The notes under the pieces were generated by a model. That model was not told the origin of the DNA, did not search any database, and saw only the letters and a program-made list of their open reading frames with translations. Position numbers and translations under genes: made by a program. A stretch of DNA of 64,000 bases, taken from NCBI RefSeq assembly GCF_003367705.1, contig NZ_CP031425.1, forward strand, positions 3,224,001 through 3,288,000. The letters run 5' to 3'. This stretch comes from Microbacterium foliorum. Its GTDB lineage: Bacteria > Actinomycetota > Actinomycetes > Actinomycetales > Microbacteriaceae. Positions 27,279 to 36,271 of the stretch are shown here, piece after piece; positions within the stretch are counted from its first letter, which is position 1, and each line of letters begins with the position of its first letter.

Positions 27279-28742
27279 ATGTCAACCAGCGACACCACCG
27301 CCGAGAAGTCCGACACCCGGTTCTTCGGGCAGCCCTGGGCTCTCGTCCACATCTTCGGCGTCGAGATGTGGGAGCGCTTCAGCTTCTACGGCATGCAGGG
27401 GATCCTGCTGATCTACCTGTACTTCTCGGTCAGCGAGGGCGGGCTCGGACTCTCCCAGGCCGTCGCCGGGGGCATCGTCGGCGCGTACGGCGGATCCGTC
27501 TACCTCTCCACCATCCTCGGGGCGTGGGTCGCCGACCGGATGCTGGGCTCGGAGCGGGTGCTGTTCCTCAGCGCGATCGTCATCGTGGCCGGGCACGTGG
27601 CCCTCGCCCTGCTCCCCGGATTCCTCGGAGTGGGCGTCGGCCTCGTGCTGGTCGCCCTCGGCTCGGGCGGTCTCAAGGCGAACGCGACCTCGGTGGTGGG
27701 GAGCCTCTACGACGCCGACGACACCCGCCGCGACGCCGGATTCTCACTGTTCTACCTCGGCATCAACCTGGGTGCGTTCATGGGGCCGATCCTGACCGGC
27801 ATCCTGCAGTCCTCGCTCGGATTCCACTACGGCTTCGGCCTCGCCGCGATCGGCATGACCCTCGGGCTCGTGCAGTACTCGTTCGGGCGTCGCGCTCTGC
27901 CCGACGAGGCCCGACGCGTGCCGAATCCGCTGCCGTCGTCGCGCTACCCGCTCGTCTCGATCATCGCGCTGGCCGCCATCGCCGCGATCGTCGTGCTGGT
28001 GCTGCTCGGAGTGATCAGGGCCGACAATCTGTCGACCATCGTCATCATCGGCACGGTCGTCGCGGCTGTCGCCTACTTCGCGGTGATCCTCAGCAGTCGC
28101 CTGATCGACGGCACCGAACGTTCGCGCGTGTGGGGATTCCTGCCGCTGTTCGTCACCAGCGTGGCGTTCTGGTCGCTGTACCAGCAGCAGTTCACCGTGC
28201 TCACGGTCTATTCGGACGAGCGACTCGATCGCGACATCCTCGGGTTCGTGATGCCGGTCTCGTGGGTCCAGTCGATCAATCCGGTGTTCATCATCATCCT
28301 CTCCGGCGTGTTCGCGGCGGTCTGGACGCGTCTCGGCACCCGGCAGCCGTCGACGCCGGTGAAGTTCGCGCTGGGGGCGATGATCATGGGCGCCGCCTTC
28401 CTGCTGTTCCTCCCCTTCGCGGGTGGCGGGCCGAACTCGACCCCGCTGCTGGCGATCGTCGGGATCCTGCTCGTCTTCACGATCGCCGAGCTGCTGATCT
28501 CGCCGGTGGGCCTCTCGGTGACGACCAAGCTCGCCCCGAAGCCGTTCCACACGCAGATGGTCGCGCTGTTCTTCCTCTCGATCGCGCTGGGCACGGCGAT
28601 CTCCGGCTGGCTAGTGCAGTTCTACGACCCGAAGAACGAGGTGCCGTACTTCTCGATCCTCGGCGGCATCGCGATCGTGGTCGGCCTCGGTCTGCTGCTC
28701 TCGGTCAAGCCCGTGCTGCGGCTGATGAAGGGCGTGAACTGA
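27279..28742 (+). CDS. POT/PTR-family proton-coupled oligopeptide transporter
   Basis: This is a secondary transporter of di/tripeptides with protons. The 487-residue chain has about 14 TM helices as in bacterial POTs. The diagnostic ExxER motif is in VEMWERFSFYG (E29, E32, R33), followed by GGIVGAYGGSVYLSTILGAWVADR, GSGGLKANATSVVGSLY and the PTR2 signature FSLFYLGINLGAFMGP. A TACCGT box lies exactly 6 nt before the ATG, and the GGAGGG between them is too close to be a normal Shine-Dalgarno. Confidence 0.93.
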   Translation: MSTSDTTAEKSDTRFFGQPWALVHIFGVEMWERFSFYGMQGILLIYLYFSVSEGGLGLSQAVAGGIVGAYGGSVYLSTILGAWVADRMLGSERVLFLSAIVIVAGHVALALLPGFLGVGVGLVLVALGSGGLKANATSVVGSLYDADDTRRDAGFSLFYLGINLGAFMGPILTGILQSSLGFHYGFGLAAIGMTLGLVQYSFGRRALPDEARRVPNPLPSSRYPLVSIIALAAIAAIVVLVLLGVIRADNLSTIVIIGTVVAAVAYFAVILSSRLIDGTERSRVWGFLPLFVTSVAFWSLYQQQFTVLTVYSDERLDRDILGFVMPVSWVQSINPVFIIILSGVFAAVWTRLGTRQPSTPVKFALGAMIMGAAFLLFLPFAGGGPNSTPLLAIVGILLVFTIAELLISPVGLSVTTKLAPKPFHTQMVALFFLSIALGTAISGWLVQFYDPKNEVPYFSILGGIAIVVGLGLLLSVKPVLRLMKGVN

Positions 28743-28767
28743 GCACGACCCGCTGAGCACGATCCGC
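28740..28767. repeat. 14-bp tandem duplication starting at the stop codon
   Basis: TGAGCACGACCCGC and TGAGCACGATCCGC are adjacent copies; the first TGA is the stop codon of the peptide transporter gene. Confidence 0.8.
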
Positions 28768-28811
28768 CCTCCCCGCGCCTCGGGTGTCCGGGACGCCGAT
28801 AGCCTGAAGGG

Positions 28812-30254
28812 ATGGGAGAGAACGAAGATCGCGCGCGCAGACGACTCTCCCGAAAGGCTCCGCGATGGGCCGTCATCGCCGTGCTGGCGTTCGCAGGGCT
28901 CTGCGCGTCGTTCATGTTCACGCTCGTCGTGCCGCTGCAGGCCGAGCTGCCGAGGCTGCTGAACGCCTCCCGCGAAGACACCACCTGGGTCGTCACGATC
29001 ACCCTGCTGGTCGCCGCGGTCGCGACCCCCATCTCGGGTCGTCTCGGCGACATGTACGGCAAGCGCCGCGTGGTGATCGTGCTGCTCGCTTTGCTGATCG
29101 TCGGCTCGCTGGTCGCCGCGCTCTCGGGGTCGATCGTCGGCGTCATCATCGGCCGCGCGCTCCAGGGCGCCGTCACCGGTGTGGTGCCGCTCGGCATCGC
29201 GATCATGCGCGACATCCTCCCCCCTGAGCGCCTCGGCTCGGCGGTCGCGCTCATGAGCGCGACCATGGGCGTGGGCGGTGCGATCGGGTTGCCGGTGGCC
29301 GCCCTGCTCGCCGAGAACGCCGACTGGCATTGGCTGTTCTGGCTGGCCGCCGCTCTGGGCGGCGTCGGGCTCGCCCTTGTGCTCCTCGTCGTGCCGGAAG
29401 ACGTGCTGCGGTTCCCCGGCCGCCTCGATGTGCTCGGCGCGGTCGGTCTCGCGATCGGCCTCACCGGCATCCTGCTGTTCGTCTCGCGGGGCGCCGAGTG
29501 GGGCTGGACCGCACCCCTGACCCTCGCCTGCATCATCGGCGGGGTCGGCGTGCTGCTGATCTGGGGCTGGTACCAGCTGCGCACGACCGACCCGCTGCTC
29601 GACCTGCGCGTCGCCGCCCGGCCGGCCGTGCTCTTCACCAACATCGCCGCGATCGGCATGGGATTCGCCCTGTTCGCCTCGAACGTGACGTTCCCGCAGC
29701 TGCTCGAGGGGCCCGTCGCCTCGGGCTCGGGCTTCGGGCTCGACATGGTCTCGGCCGCGCTCATCGTCATGCCCGCCGGCCTGGTGATGATGGTCATCTC
29801 GCCGCTGTCGGGCTGGCTCGAGCGCGCCGTCGGCCCGCGCCCCCTCTTCACGGTGGGCGCCGGTGCCATCGTGCTCGCCTACCTGTTCGTGCTCCTGTGG
29901 TCGAGCGAGGTCTGGCACATCCTGGTCGGCAACGTGCTGATCGGCGTCGGCATCGGCTTCACGTTCGCCGCCATGCCGATGATCATCATGCGTTCCGTCC
30001 CCGCGAGGGAGACGGGCGCATCGAACGGCCTGAACGCGCTCTTCCGCTCCGTGGGCACCTCCAGCGCCTCCGCGGTGATGGGCGGAGTTCTCGCCGCCAT
30101 GAGCACCGACGTCGGCGGGGTGTCGGTACCCACCCGGGCTGCCTTCGACCTCTGCTTCTGGCTGGCGATCGCCGCCGGAATCCTCGCGCTGGTGCTGTCG
30201 CTCTTCATCCCCCGTCAGCGCGCTGTCGAACAGCATCCGTCGCTGCCGGGCTGA
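28812..30254 (+). CDS. MFS drug-exporter-type transporter (DHA2-like, 14 TM)
   Basis: The product is 480 residues. The N-terminal domain has the motif-A-like loop GRLGDMYGKRRVV, the motif-B arginine helix GRALQGAVTGVVPLGIAIMRDILP, and motif-C-like GVGGAIGLPVAAL, features of drug/proton antiporters. About 14 hydrophobic segments fit the DHA2 subfamily. TAGCCT lies 6 nt before the ATG. Substrate is unknown, and no local regulator is visible. Confidence 0.88.
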   Translation: MGENEDRARRRLSRKAPRWAVIAVLAFAGLCASFMFTLVVPLQAELPRLLNASREDTTWVVTITLLVAAVATPISGRLGDMYGKRRVVIVLLALLIVGSLVAALSGSIVGVIIGRALQGAVTGVVPLGIAIMRDILPPERLGSAVALMSATMGVGGAIGLPVAALLAENADWHWLFWLAAALGGVGLALVLLVVPEDVLRFPGRLDVLGAVGLAIGLTGILLFVSRGAEWGWTAPLTLACIIGGVGVLLIWGWYQLRTTDPLLDLRVAARPAVLFTNIAAIGMGFALFASNVTFPQLLEGPVASGSGFGLDMVSAALIVMPAGLVMMVISPLSGWLERAVGPRPLFTVGAGAIVLAYLFVLLWSSEVWHILVGNVLIGVGIGFTFAAMPMIIMRSVPARETGASNGLNALFRSVGTSSASAVMGGVLAAMSTDVGGVSVPTRAAFDLCFWLAIAAGILALVLSLFIPRQRAVEQHPSLPG

Positions 30255-30299
30255 CCGGGGCTCGGGATGACCGGGGGTCGGGATGACCGCGGCTCGGGT
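30252..30299. repeat. 16-bp tandem repeat beginning at the MFS gene stop codon
   Basis: Three copies (30252, 30268, 30284) follow the pattern TGACCGSGGSTCGGGW. The first TGA is the stop codon of the MFS gene. Confidence 0.85.
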
Positions 30300-30335
30300 T
30301 GGCATGAGCCCGGGCTGACCGCAGGTCGGTCGCTG

Positions 30336-30731
30336 TCAGATCACCCGCGGATCGGGATCTGTGTCCGTCGGCGGTCGCAACCGCGCGGGGATCGGCCACT
30401 CGAGCACGTACTGCTGCACGGGCGGACGGGTGACGTCGCCGAAGTCATCGACCTTCACCACGATGCGCCCCGGCACGCCGTCGTCGTCGGGAGTGACCTC
30501 GAGGATGCGCACGCGAAGCGGCCTATCCGCCTCGCCCTCGAGCATCCACGGATCCGCGAGCCAGGCGAGACCCCTCGCCTCGAGAGCGGCCTCGGCATCG
30601 AGCCATTCCGTGGGAGCGGATGCCGGACGGCCGAGCACGTCGACGGCCACCCATTCGTCGCCGTCAGGGTGGATCCACCCGAGCAGCTCGCGGTCATCAC
30701 GGCGATGCGGTGTCCAGTCGGGGCGGGGCAT
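30336..30731 (-). CDS. Hypothetical protein
   Basis: The product is 131 residues, acidic and soluble, with no recognised motif. It has a compact, probably beta-rich pattern (LLGWIHPDGDEWVAVDVLG, RIVVKVDDFGD, QQYVLEWPIPARL). The start is supported by TAGCCT 6 nt upstream of the ATG. Its codon use matches its neighbours, so I regard it as a real gene of unknown function. Confidence 0.6.
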   Translation of the reverse strand: MPRPDWTPHRRDDRELLGWIHPDGDEWVAVDVLGRPASAPTEWLDAEAALEARGLAWLADPWMLEGEADRPLRVRILEVTPDDDGVPGRIVVKVDDFGDVTRPPVQQYVLEWPIPARLRPPTDTDPDPRVI

Positions 30732-30813
30732 GCCTCCAGGCTAGCGAGCCCGACGCGGGCTGACCCCGGCGCGGGCTGACCCGGGCTCGGACTGTCAGCC
30801 ACCTCGCGGGCTG

Positions 30814-31737
30814 TCAGTGCGTGTACTCCATGAGCTCGACGCCGAGAACCCGGAAGGCGTCGTGGGCGCGCAGGCGATGGGCGATGGACAGGTCGTCGAA
30901 GCAGACGATGAGCGAATAGGCGACGCCGGCACGGGGGCCGGCGAGGACTCCGGCCTCCGCCCGCACTCCGCGGTCACGGCCGGTCTTGTTGATGAAGAGC
31001 AGTCCGTGCGCGTCGTGCTCATGCGAGAAGGGGTCGAGGCCCGTCGAGGCGGCGACGAGGCTGAGGTCCTGATTCAGGCTGAGCCACTCCGACACCTGGG
31101 CGCTGACGGGGGCGTCCACCACCTGGGAGTTCACCAGCGCGGAGAAGAGACCGGCGAGCTCGCGTGCGGAGCCGACCGCGACCTGCGGGGCGTCGTCGGG
31201 TCCGCGCTCATCGCGGAAGCGGTCGAGCAGGGCGGTACGCCGCAGGCCGAGCGCCTCGATGCGATCGCGCACCCGCTCGTGGCCGATGCGCTGCAGCAGC
31301 GCGTTCACGGCGATCGGGTCTCCGGCGGTGGCCGCGAGCACCGCGAGATCCTCGAGCGGCAGAGCGGGTGCGTGCAGATGCCGCCACACACCCGAGGTCG
31401 ACACCGGGTCGATGGTGCGCCGTTCGACGATCTCGAGCGGGTCGAGAGAGCCGTCTTCGAAGGCGGCGGCGACCTCGATCAGCAGGGGCACGACTCCGAG
31501 ACCCGCGACCGGCATGGTGACGTGGTCGTCGCCGGCGAGCACGTGCACGTGAGTGTCGAGATCGACGACGTGCACCGAGACCTGGGCACCGGCATCCGCG
31601 AGCTGCTCGAGCGCTCGCAACGTCGACGTGAACGACCTGCGTGCGGACGCGGCACGGCGCGGCAGGCGACGGCTGGTCCGCTGAGAGCGGCGCAGCGAGG
31701 CCAGCGGCGGCCCTTCGACAGGCTCGTGAGCACCCAC
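30814..31737 (-). CDS. Class A beta-lactamase-fold protein lacking the catalytic SxxK (probable pseudoenzyme)
   Basis: The 307-residue protein aligns by eye with class A beta-lactamase-like serine hydrolases. The KTG box is present (FINKTGRDRGVRAEAG) and a divergent SDN-loop equivalent reads AGDPIAVNALLQRIG. Where the family has A-S-x-x-K followed by hydrophobics, this protein reads MPVAGLGVVPLLIEV, so both the nucleophile Ser and the Lys are replaced (Gly and Val); I checked this on the DNA. No signal peptide is evident. The GTG at 31737 gives an Arg-rich start (residues 15-35) that may be non-coding, so the true start could lie downstream. It is likely a binding or regulatory protein rather than an enzyme. 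Confidence 0.7.
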   Translation of the reverse strand: MGAHEPVEGPPLASLRRSQRTSRRLPRRAASARRSFTSTLRALEQLADAGAQVSVHVVDLDTHVHVLAGDDHVTMPVAGLGVVPLLIEVAAAFEDGSLDPLEIVERRTIDPVSTSGVWRHLHAPALPLEDLAVLAATAGDPIAVNALLQRIGHERVRDRIEALGLRRTALLDRFRDERGPDDAPQVAVGSARELAGLFSALVNSQVVDAPVSAQVSEWLSLNQDLSLVAASTGLDPFSHEHDAHGLLFINKTGRDRGVRAEAGVLAGPRAGVAYSLIVCFDDLSIAHRLRAHDAFRVLGVELMEYTH

Positions 31738-31822
31738 GCGTGATCCTTCAAGGGGGAGTGGACAGGCGGGATGCTGCGGGGTCCGTCCCCCACAGCACGG
31801 ATATCGTAACCCCGGCCGGTGA

Positions 31823-31885
31823 GGATGCCCTACAGACTGCGACGTTCGGTCATCAGATCGTCACATGGCAGTCTGCAGGGCATCC
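31823..31885 (-). terminator. Long inverted repeat downstream of the M13 peptidase gene
   Basis: Arms 31823-31840 and 31868-31885 are 18 nt with one mismatch; the core is ATGCCCT-CAGACTGC paired with GCAGTCTG-AGGGCAT, and the loop is 27 nt. It starts 7 nt past the M13 stop codon (31892), so it is a probable terminator. Confidence 0.65.
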
Positions 31886-31891
31886 GGCAGC

Positions 31892-33857
31892 TCACCAGAT
31901 CGTGACCCTGGAGTCCTGCGGCAGCCAGAGCGCGTCGTTCTCGGAGACGTCGAACGCCTCGTAGAAGGCGTCGATGTTGCGGACGATCTGATTGCAGCGG
32001 AATTCGTTCGGCGAATGCGGGTCGATGGTGAGCAGTCGCAGCGTCTCGGCGTCGCGGCTCTTCTGCTGCCAGACCTGCGCCCACGACAGGAGCAGGCGCT
32101 GCACGCCCGTGTACCCGTCGACGACCGGGGCCTCGGCGCCGTCGAGCGAGATCTCGTACGCCTTGAGGGCGATGCCCAGACCACCGAGATCGCCGATGTT
32201 CTCGCCGATCGTCAGGGCGCCGTTCACATGGTGCTCGGCGTCGAGCCCCTCGGGGACCAGCTCGTCATACTGAGCGATGAGGGCCTTGGTGCGCTCTTCG
32301 AACGCCGACCGGTCGGCATCCGTCCACCAGTCCTCGAGTTTGCCCGCGCCGTCGTACCGGCTGCCCTGGTCGTCGAATCCGTGCCCGATCTCGTGACCGA
32401 ACTACGGCGCCGATCCCGCCGTAGTTCGCCGCCGCGTCACGGGAGGCGTCGAAGAACGGGTACTGCAGGATGGCCGCGGGGAAGACGATCTCGTTCATCG
32501 ACGGGTTGTAGTACGCGTTGACCATCTGCGGCGGCATGTGCCACTCCTCGCGGTCGATCGGCTGTCCGACCTTCGCGACGTTGCGGTCGTGCTCGAAGAT
32601 CGCCGCACGCCGCACGTTGCCGAACAGGTCGTCGCGGTCGATCTCGAGCGTGGAGTAGTCGCGCCACACCGTGGGGTGACCGATCTTGGGGGTGAACGAA
32701 TCCAGCTTCGCCAGTGCGCGCTCGCGGGTCTCGGCCGTCATCCACTCGAGGTCGGTGATGCTCCGGCGGTAGGCCTCGATGAGGTTCGCGACGAGCTCGT
32801 CCATCTCGGCCTTGGCCGTCGGCGGGTAGTGCCGCTCGACGTACACCTTGCCGATGGCCTCGCTCAGCGCGCTCTCGGTGACCGAGACCCCGCGCTTCCA
32901 CCGCTCGCGGATCGTCGGCACGCCGGTGAGCTCGGTGCCGTAGAACGAGAAGTTCTCCTGCACCAGTTCGTCGGTCAGGTACGGGGCCGCGGCGTGCACG
33001 ACCTGGGCGCGCAGCCACGCCTTCCAGTCGTCGAGCCGCTCGGCGACGAGCAGCGATCCCAGTCCTTCGAAGAAGCTCGGCTGCGAGACGACGACCTCGG
33101 CGAACGCGTCGGGGTGCCCGGGGGCCACCGCGTCGCGCCACGGCTCGAGGTCGACGCCCGCGAGCTCCTGGATCTGCGCCCAGGACAGGAGGTTGTAGGT
33201 GGCGACCGCGTCGCGGCTGCGCACGTTGTCCCAGTGGTGTCCGGCGAGCTCGGTCTCGAGCGCGATCGCACGGTCGGCGACCTCGGTCGGCTCGGTGATC
33301 CCGGCGAGACCGAGCAGTCGCTCGAGGTGCGCACGGTAGGCCGCACGCGTCTCGGCGAAGGTGTCGAGCCGGAAGTAGCTCTCATCGGGCAGCGAGAGGC
33401 CCGACTGCACGGCCACCGGCAGATAGCGCTCCGGGTTGCCGGGGTCGCCGTCGACGTAGAAGCCGATCAGGTGTGCACGGCCGTCGCGGTCGTAGGCCCC
33501 CACTGTGCGCAGGAACGCGGGGATGCCGTCGATGGCGTCGATCTCGGCCAGCGTCTCCGCCAAGGGAGACACCCCCGCCGCTGCGATGCGCTCGGTGTCC
33601 ATGAAGCTCGCGAACAGATCGCCGATCTTGCGTGCGAGGGTGCCGACCTCGGCATCCTGCGACTCCTCGATGATGGCGCGGACGTCTTTCTCGGCCTGCT
33701 CGGCGAGGAGGTGGAAGGACCCCCACCGCGCCTTGTCTCCGGGGATCTCGGTGCGGGCGAGCCACGCGCCGTTGACGTGGCGGTACAGGTCGTCCTGCGG
33801 GCGGATGTCGGAGCTGAACTCGGCGATCTCGAGGCCGGAAGGGAGCACATCTGTCAT
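31892..33857 (-). pseudogene. M13-family (neprilysin-like) zinc metallopeptidase, frameshifted at the active site
   Basis: The reading frame from the ATG at 33857 encodes an M13 N-terminal domain (PQDDLYRHVNGAWL) through NAYYNPSMNEIVFPAAILQYPFF and NYGGIGAVV. It then loses frame at about 32398-32402 and stops at 32265. In the next frame the sequence continues perfectly as GHEIGHGFDDQGS (the HExxH zinc motif), then VNGALTIGENIGDLGG (third ligand Glu) and the C-terminal CNQIVRNIDAFYEAFDV, ending at 31892. Removing one inserted base restores a protein of about 654 residues, the usual family length. The inserted base lies immediately before the zinc site and inside a perfect inverted repeat. It is either a genuine recent loss or a sequence error. 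TAGGCT lies 7 nt before the ATG. Confidence 0.88.
32398..32428. repeat. Perfect inverted repeat at the M13 frameshift site
   Basis: CGAACTACGGCG (32398-32409) and CGCCGTAGTTCG (32417-32428) are exact reverse complements around a 7-nt loop. The extra A that breaks the peptidase frame is one of the two A residues in the left arm; without it the arms would mismatch at that position. Confidence 0.9.
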
Positions 33858-33973
33858 GCGACCCAGCCTATGCGCCGGTCCGACATCCGGGTCGGCGGGC
33901 GCGAGGATCAGGCCCAGAGGGCGAGAAGATCAGCCCCGACGCGCGAGAAGATCAGTCTCGGCGTCCGAGAAGA

Positions 33974-34531
33974 TCAGTCTCGGCGTCCGAGACCGAATCT
34001 CCGACGTCGTCGCTGCTCCGGCGGCTCCGCGGCACGGGCGGCGAGCCTGGCGGCTCGTCGCTCGCGCCATGCCGTGACCTCGGCGTCGATGTCGCGAGTG
34101 CTCGTCACCACCGGCGGGCCGCCCTGCAGCTGACGTCGCGCCTCGACGACGCGCCTGTTGAAGTCGACGAGGACATCACGGACATCGCTCTCGCGCCCCA
34201 GCAGGTCGAGCTGGGCGTCGAGCTCGCGATCCTCGGTGCGCAGCAGGATCGCGGGCGGGCCGAGCCCGGTGAGGTTCTCGGTCTCGATCTTGCGGCGGAT
34301 CCACCAGTCGGGGTCGTGGTGGGTGCCGAGCCCCTCGAGGGGCTTGCCCGCGCCGGGCAGATCGTCGAAGTCGCCCCGCCGGATCGCGACCTGGATGGCC
34401 GTCTCGATGAACGCCGCGCGATCGGTGGCGGCCGCGATGCCCGGGGCTTCGCCGGACTCCGCGTCGTCCTCCGAGCCGTCGCTCTGCTGTCGCGCGCGGT
34501 ATCGGGCTGCGGCCTCGCGGGGGTCCGACAC
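33974..34531 (-). CDS. DUF1992 (DnaJ-homologue-subfamily-C-like) protein
   Basis: The product is 185 residues. The DUF1992 block is clear: FIETAIQVAIRRGDFDDLPGAGKPL, then DPDWWIRRKIETENL and LDLLGRESDVRDVLVDFNRRVVEARR. It lacks a J domain, as usual for bacterial members, and ends in a basic tail (EQRRRRRFGLGRRD). The GTG at 34531 has GGAGG 7 nt upstream. Function is unknown. The spacer beyond its stop carries a 16-18 bp repeat of the GAGAAGATCAGTCTCGG type. Confidence 0.82.
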   Translation of the reverse strand: MSDPREAAARYRARQQSDGSEDDAESGEAPGIAAATDRAAFIETAIQVAIRRGDFDDLPGAGKPLEGLGTHHDPDWWIRRKIETENLTGLGPPAILLRTEDRELDAQLDLLGRESDVRDVLVDFNRRVVEARRQLQGGPPVVTSTRDIDAEVTAWRERRAARLAARAAEPPEQRRRRRFGLGRRD

Positions 34532-34609
34532 GATGCACCTCCCTGGCATCCGGTGGTGATTCCAGGGTACGGCCGGAAGGCGCGATGTGGCCCGGTCGGT
34601 GCCGGGCCA

Positions 34610-34615
34610 TAGGCT
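34610..34615 (+). promoter_or_regulatory. -10 box TAGGCT of leaderless MATE gene
   Basis: TAGGCT ends 6 nt before the ATG at 34622 with no separate ribosome-binding site. The same hexamer at the same spacing precedes four other genes in this window. Confidence 0.5.
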
Positions 34616-34621
34616 CTGAGG

Positions 34622-35941
34622 ATGACCGAGCGCACCCTCAACCGCGAGATCCTGCGCCTCGCCGTCCCCGCGCTCGGCGCGCTGATCGCGGAACCCGCCT
34701 TCCTCATCGTCGACGCCGCTCTCATCGGGCACCTGGGCACCACGCCGCTGGCAGGGCTCGGCATAGCCGGCGCCGTGCTGCAGACGGTGGTCGGGCTGAT
34801 GGTCTTCCTCGCCTACTCGACGACCCCCGCGGTCGCCCGCCTGTTCGGCGCAGGTCGCCCCGGCGAGGCCGTGTCGGTCGGGATCAACGGCATGTGGCTG
34901 GCGCTGGCGCTCGGCGCCGTTCTCGCGGCGGCCGGCGCCGTGGCCTCGCCGTGGCTGGTGTCGCTGTTCGGAGCGAGCGATGCCGTCGCCGCCCAGGCCA
35001 ACGACTACCTCGTCGTCTCGATGTGGGGCCTCCCCGCCATGCTGATCGTCTTCGCGGCGACCGGACTGCTCCGCGGGATGCAGGACACGGTCACGCCGCT
35101 GTGGATCGCCGGGCTGGGGTTCGGCGCGAACGCCCTGCTCAATGTGGTCTTCATCTACGGACTGGGCTGGGGGATCGCCGGTTCCGCGGCGGGCACCGTG
35201 GTCGCACAGTGGGGCATGGTCGGCGCCTACGTGCTGGTGATCAGACGGCTCGCCGCGACCCATGAGGCCTCGCTGACGGTGAAGCGCGAAGGCATGGGCA
35301 GCACCGCGCGATCCGGGGGCTGGCTGTTCCTGCGCACGGTGAGCCTGCGGGCAGCGCTGCTCGTGACCGTCGCCGTCGCCACCGGCATCGGCACCGCCGA
35401 GTTGGCCGGCTGGCAGATCGTGTTCACGATCTTCTCGGCCGCGGCCTTCGCCCTCGATGCCCTGGCGATCGCCGCCCAAGCCCTGATCGGCAAGGAGCTC
35501 GGTGCCGGCGACCAGCGGCAGGTGCAGCGCGTGCTGGCACGGACGGTCGCGTGGGGCGCATGGTTCGGGGTGGTCGTGGGGGCGCTGATCGCCGCCCTGT
35601 CCGGCGTGCTGGGCATCGTGTTCACCGGTGATCCCGACATCGCGGCGCTCGTGCAGCCGGCGCTGCTGATCCTCGCGGTCGCCCAACCGATCGCCGGTGT
35701 CGTGTTCGTGCTCGACGGCGTGCTGATGGGCGCGAACGACGCCCGCTACCTCGCACTCGCCGGCGCGCTCAATCTTCTGCCGTTCCTTCCCGCGCTCTGG
35801 ATCATCGCCGCGACCGGCGTCGACGGCGCCCCCGGACTCATCTGGCTCGCCGTCGCGTTCTTCGGCGTGTACCTGCTCGCTCGCCTCGGCACTCTCGGCT
35901 GGCGGGTGCGCTCAGGACGCTGGCTCACGGCCGGAGTCTGA
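34622..35941 (+). CDS. MATE-family efflux transporter
   Basis: The product is 439 residues with 12 hydrophobic segments in two six-helix bundles. LRLAVPALGALIAEPAFLIVDAALIG and PLAGLGIAGAVLQTVVGLMVFLAYSTTPAVAR are typical of the DinF-like branch of MATE proteins, as is GLLRGMQDTVTPLWI. Such proteins export cationic compounds with proton or sodium. The ATG follows TAGGCT by 6 nt. Substrate is unknown. Confidence 0.92.
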   Translation: MTERTLNREILRLAVPALGALIAEPAFLIVDAALIGHLGTTPLAGLGIAGAVLQTVVGLMVFLAYSTTPAVARLFGAGRPGEAVSVGINGMWLALALGAVLAAAGAVASPWLVSLFGASDAVAAQANDYLVVSMWGLPAMLIVFAATGLLRGMQDTVTPLWIAGLGFGANALLNVVFIYGLGWGIAGSAAGTVVAQWGMVGAYVLVIRRLAATHEASLTVKREGMGSTARSGGWLFLRTVSLRAALLVTVAVATGIGTAELAGWQIVFTIFSAAAFALDALAIAAQALIGKELGAGDQRQVQRVLARTVAWGAWFGVVVGALIAALSGVLGIVFTGDPDIAALVQPALLILAVAQPIAGVVFVLDGVLMGANDARYLALAGALNLLPFLPALWIIAATGVDGAPGLIWLAVAFFGVYLLARLGTLGWRVRSGRWLTAGV

Positions 35942-36048
35942 TCCTGCACACACGCGCAGGACTCGACGTTCTCCACGTATCTCGGAATCCCGGGCAGGTG
36001 GGCCGCGCAGGCCTGGCATTCTCGCCGGGAGCGAACGAGAATCGGAGT

Positions 36049-36249
36049 GTGCTGACCATGAACGAGCCTCAGGTATGGGTCCTGATCGGCGTCTTCGCTG
36101 CGGCGATGTTCGGCATGGTCACCGTCGTCTCCACCCTTTTCATCCACGTGGTGAAGACAGAGATCCAGAGCGTCCATCGGCGGATAGACACACTCGATCG
36201 CGAGGTGACCGCGCTCTATCGGAACACCTTCGGCATCGACCGGGACTGA
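36049..36249 (+). CDS. Small single-TM protein with C-terminal coiled coil
   Basis: The product is 66 residues (63 if the ATG at 36058 is used). One TM segment (VWVLIGVFAAAMFGMVTVVSTLFI) precedes a short heptad-like helix (EIQSVHRRIDTLDREVTALYRN). GAGAAT lies 6 nt before the GTG at 36049 in the same context as the HNH gene promoter, favouring that start. The TM-plus-helix layout resembles the hendecad-repeat protein at 45.4 kb in miniature. Function is unknown. Confidence 0.55.
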   Translation: MLTMNEPQVWVLIGVFAAAMFGMVTVVSTLFIHVVKTEIQSVHRRIDTLDREVTALYRNTFGIDRD

Positions 36250-36271
36250 CGGCAGCGCAGGAACCCGAGGT

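Noticed and set aside
31690..31737. Arg-rich start of the degenerate serine hydrolase as genuine protein
   Set aside because: The DNA there resembles an extragenic repeat (CTTCGACAGGCTCGTGAG); the true start may be further in, so I kept the frame but flagged it.
32265..33857. Programmed ribosomal frameshifting in the M13 peptidase
   Set aside because: There is no slippery heptamer at the site, and the inserted base is explained by the perfect inverted repeat; mutation or sequencing error is simpler.
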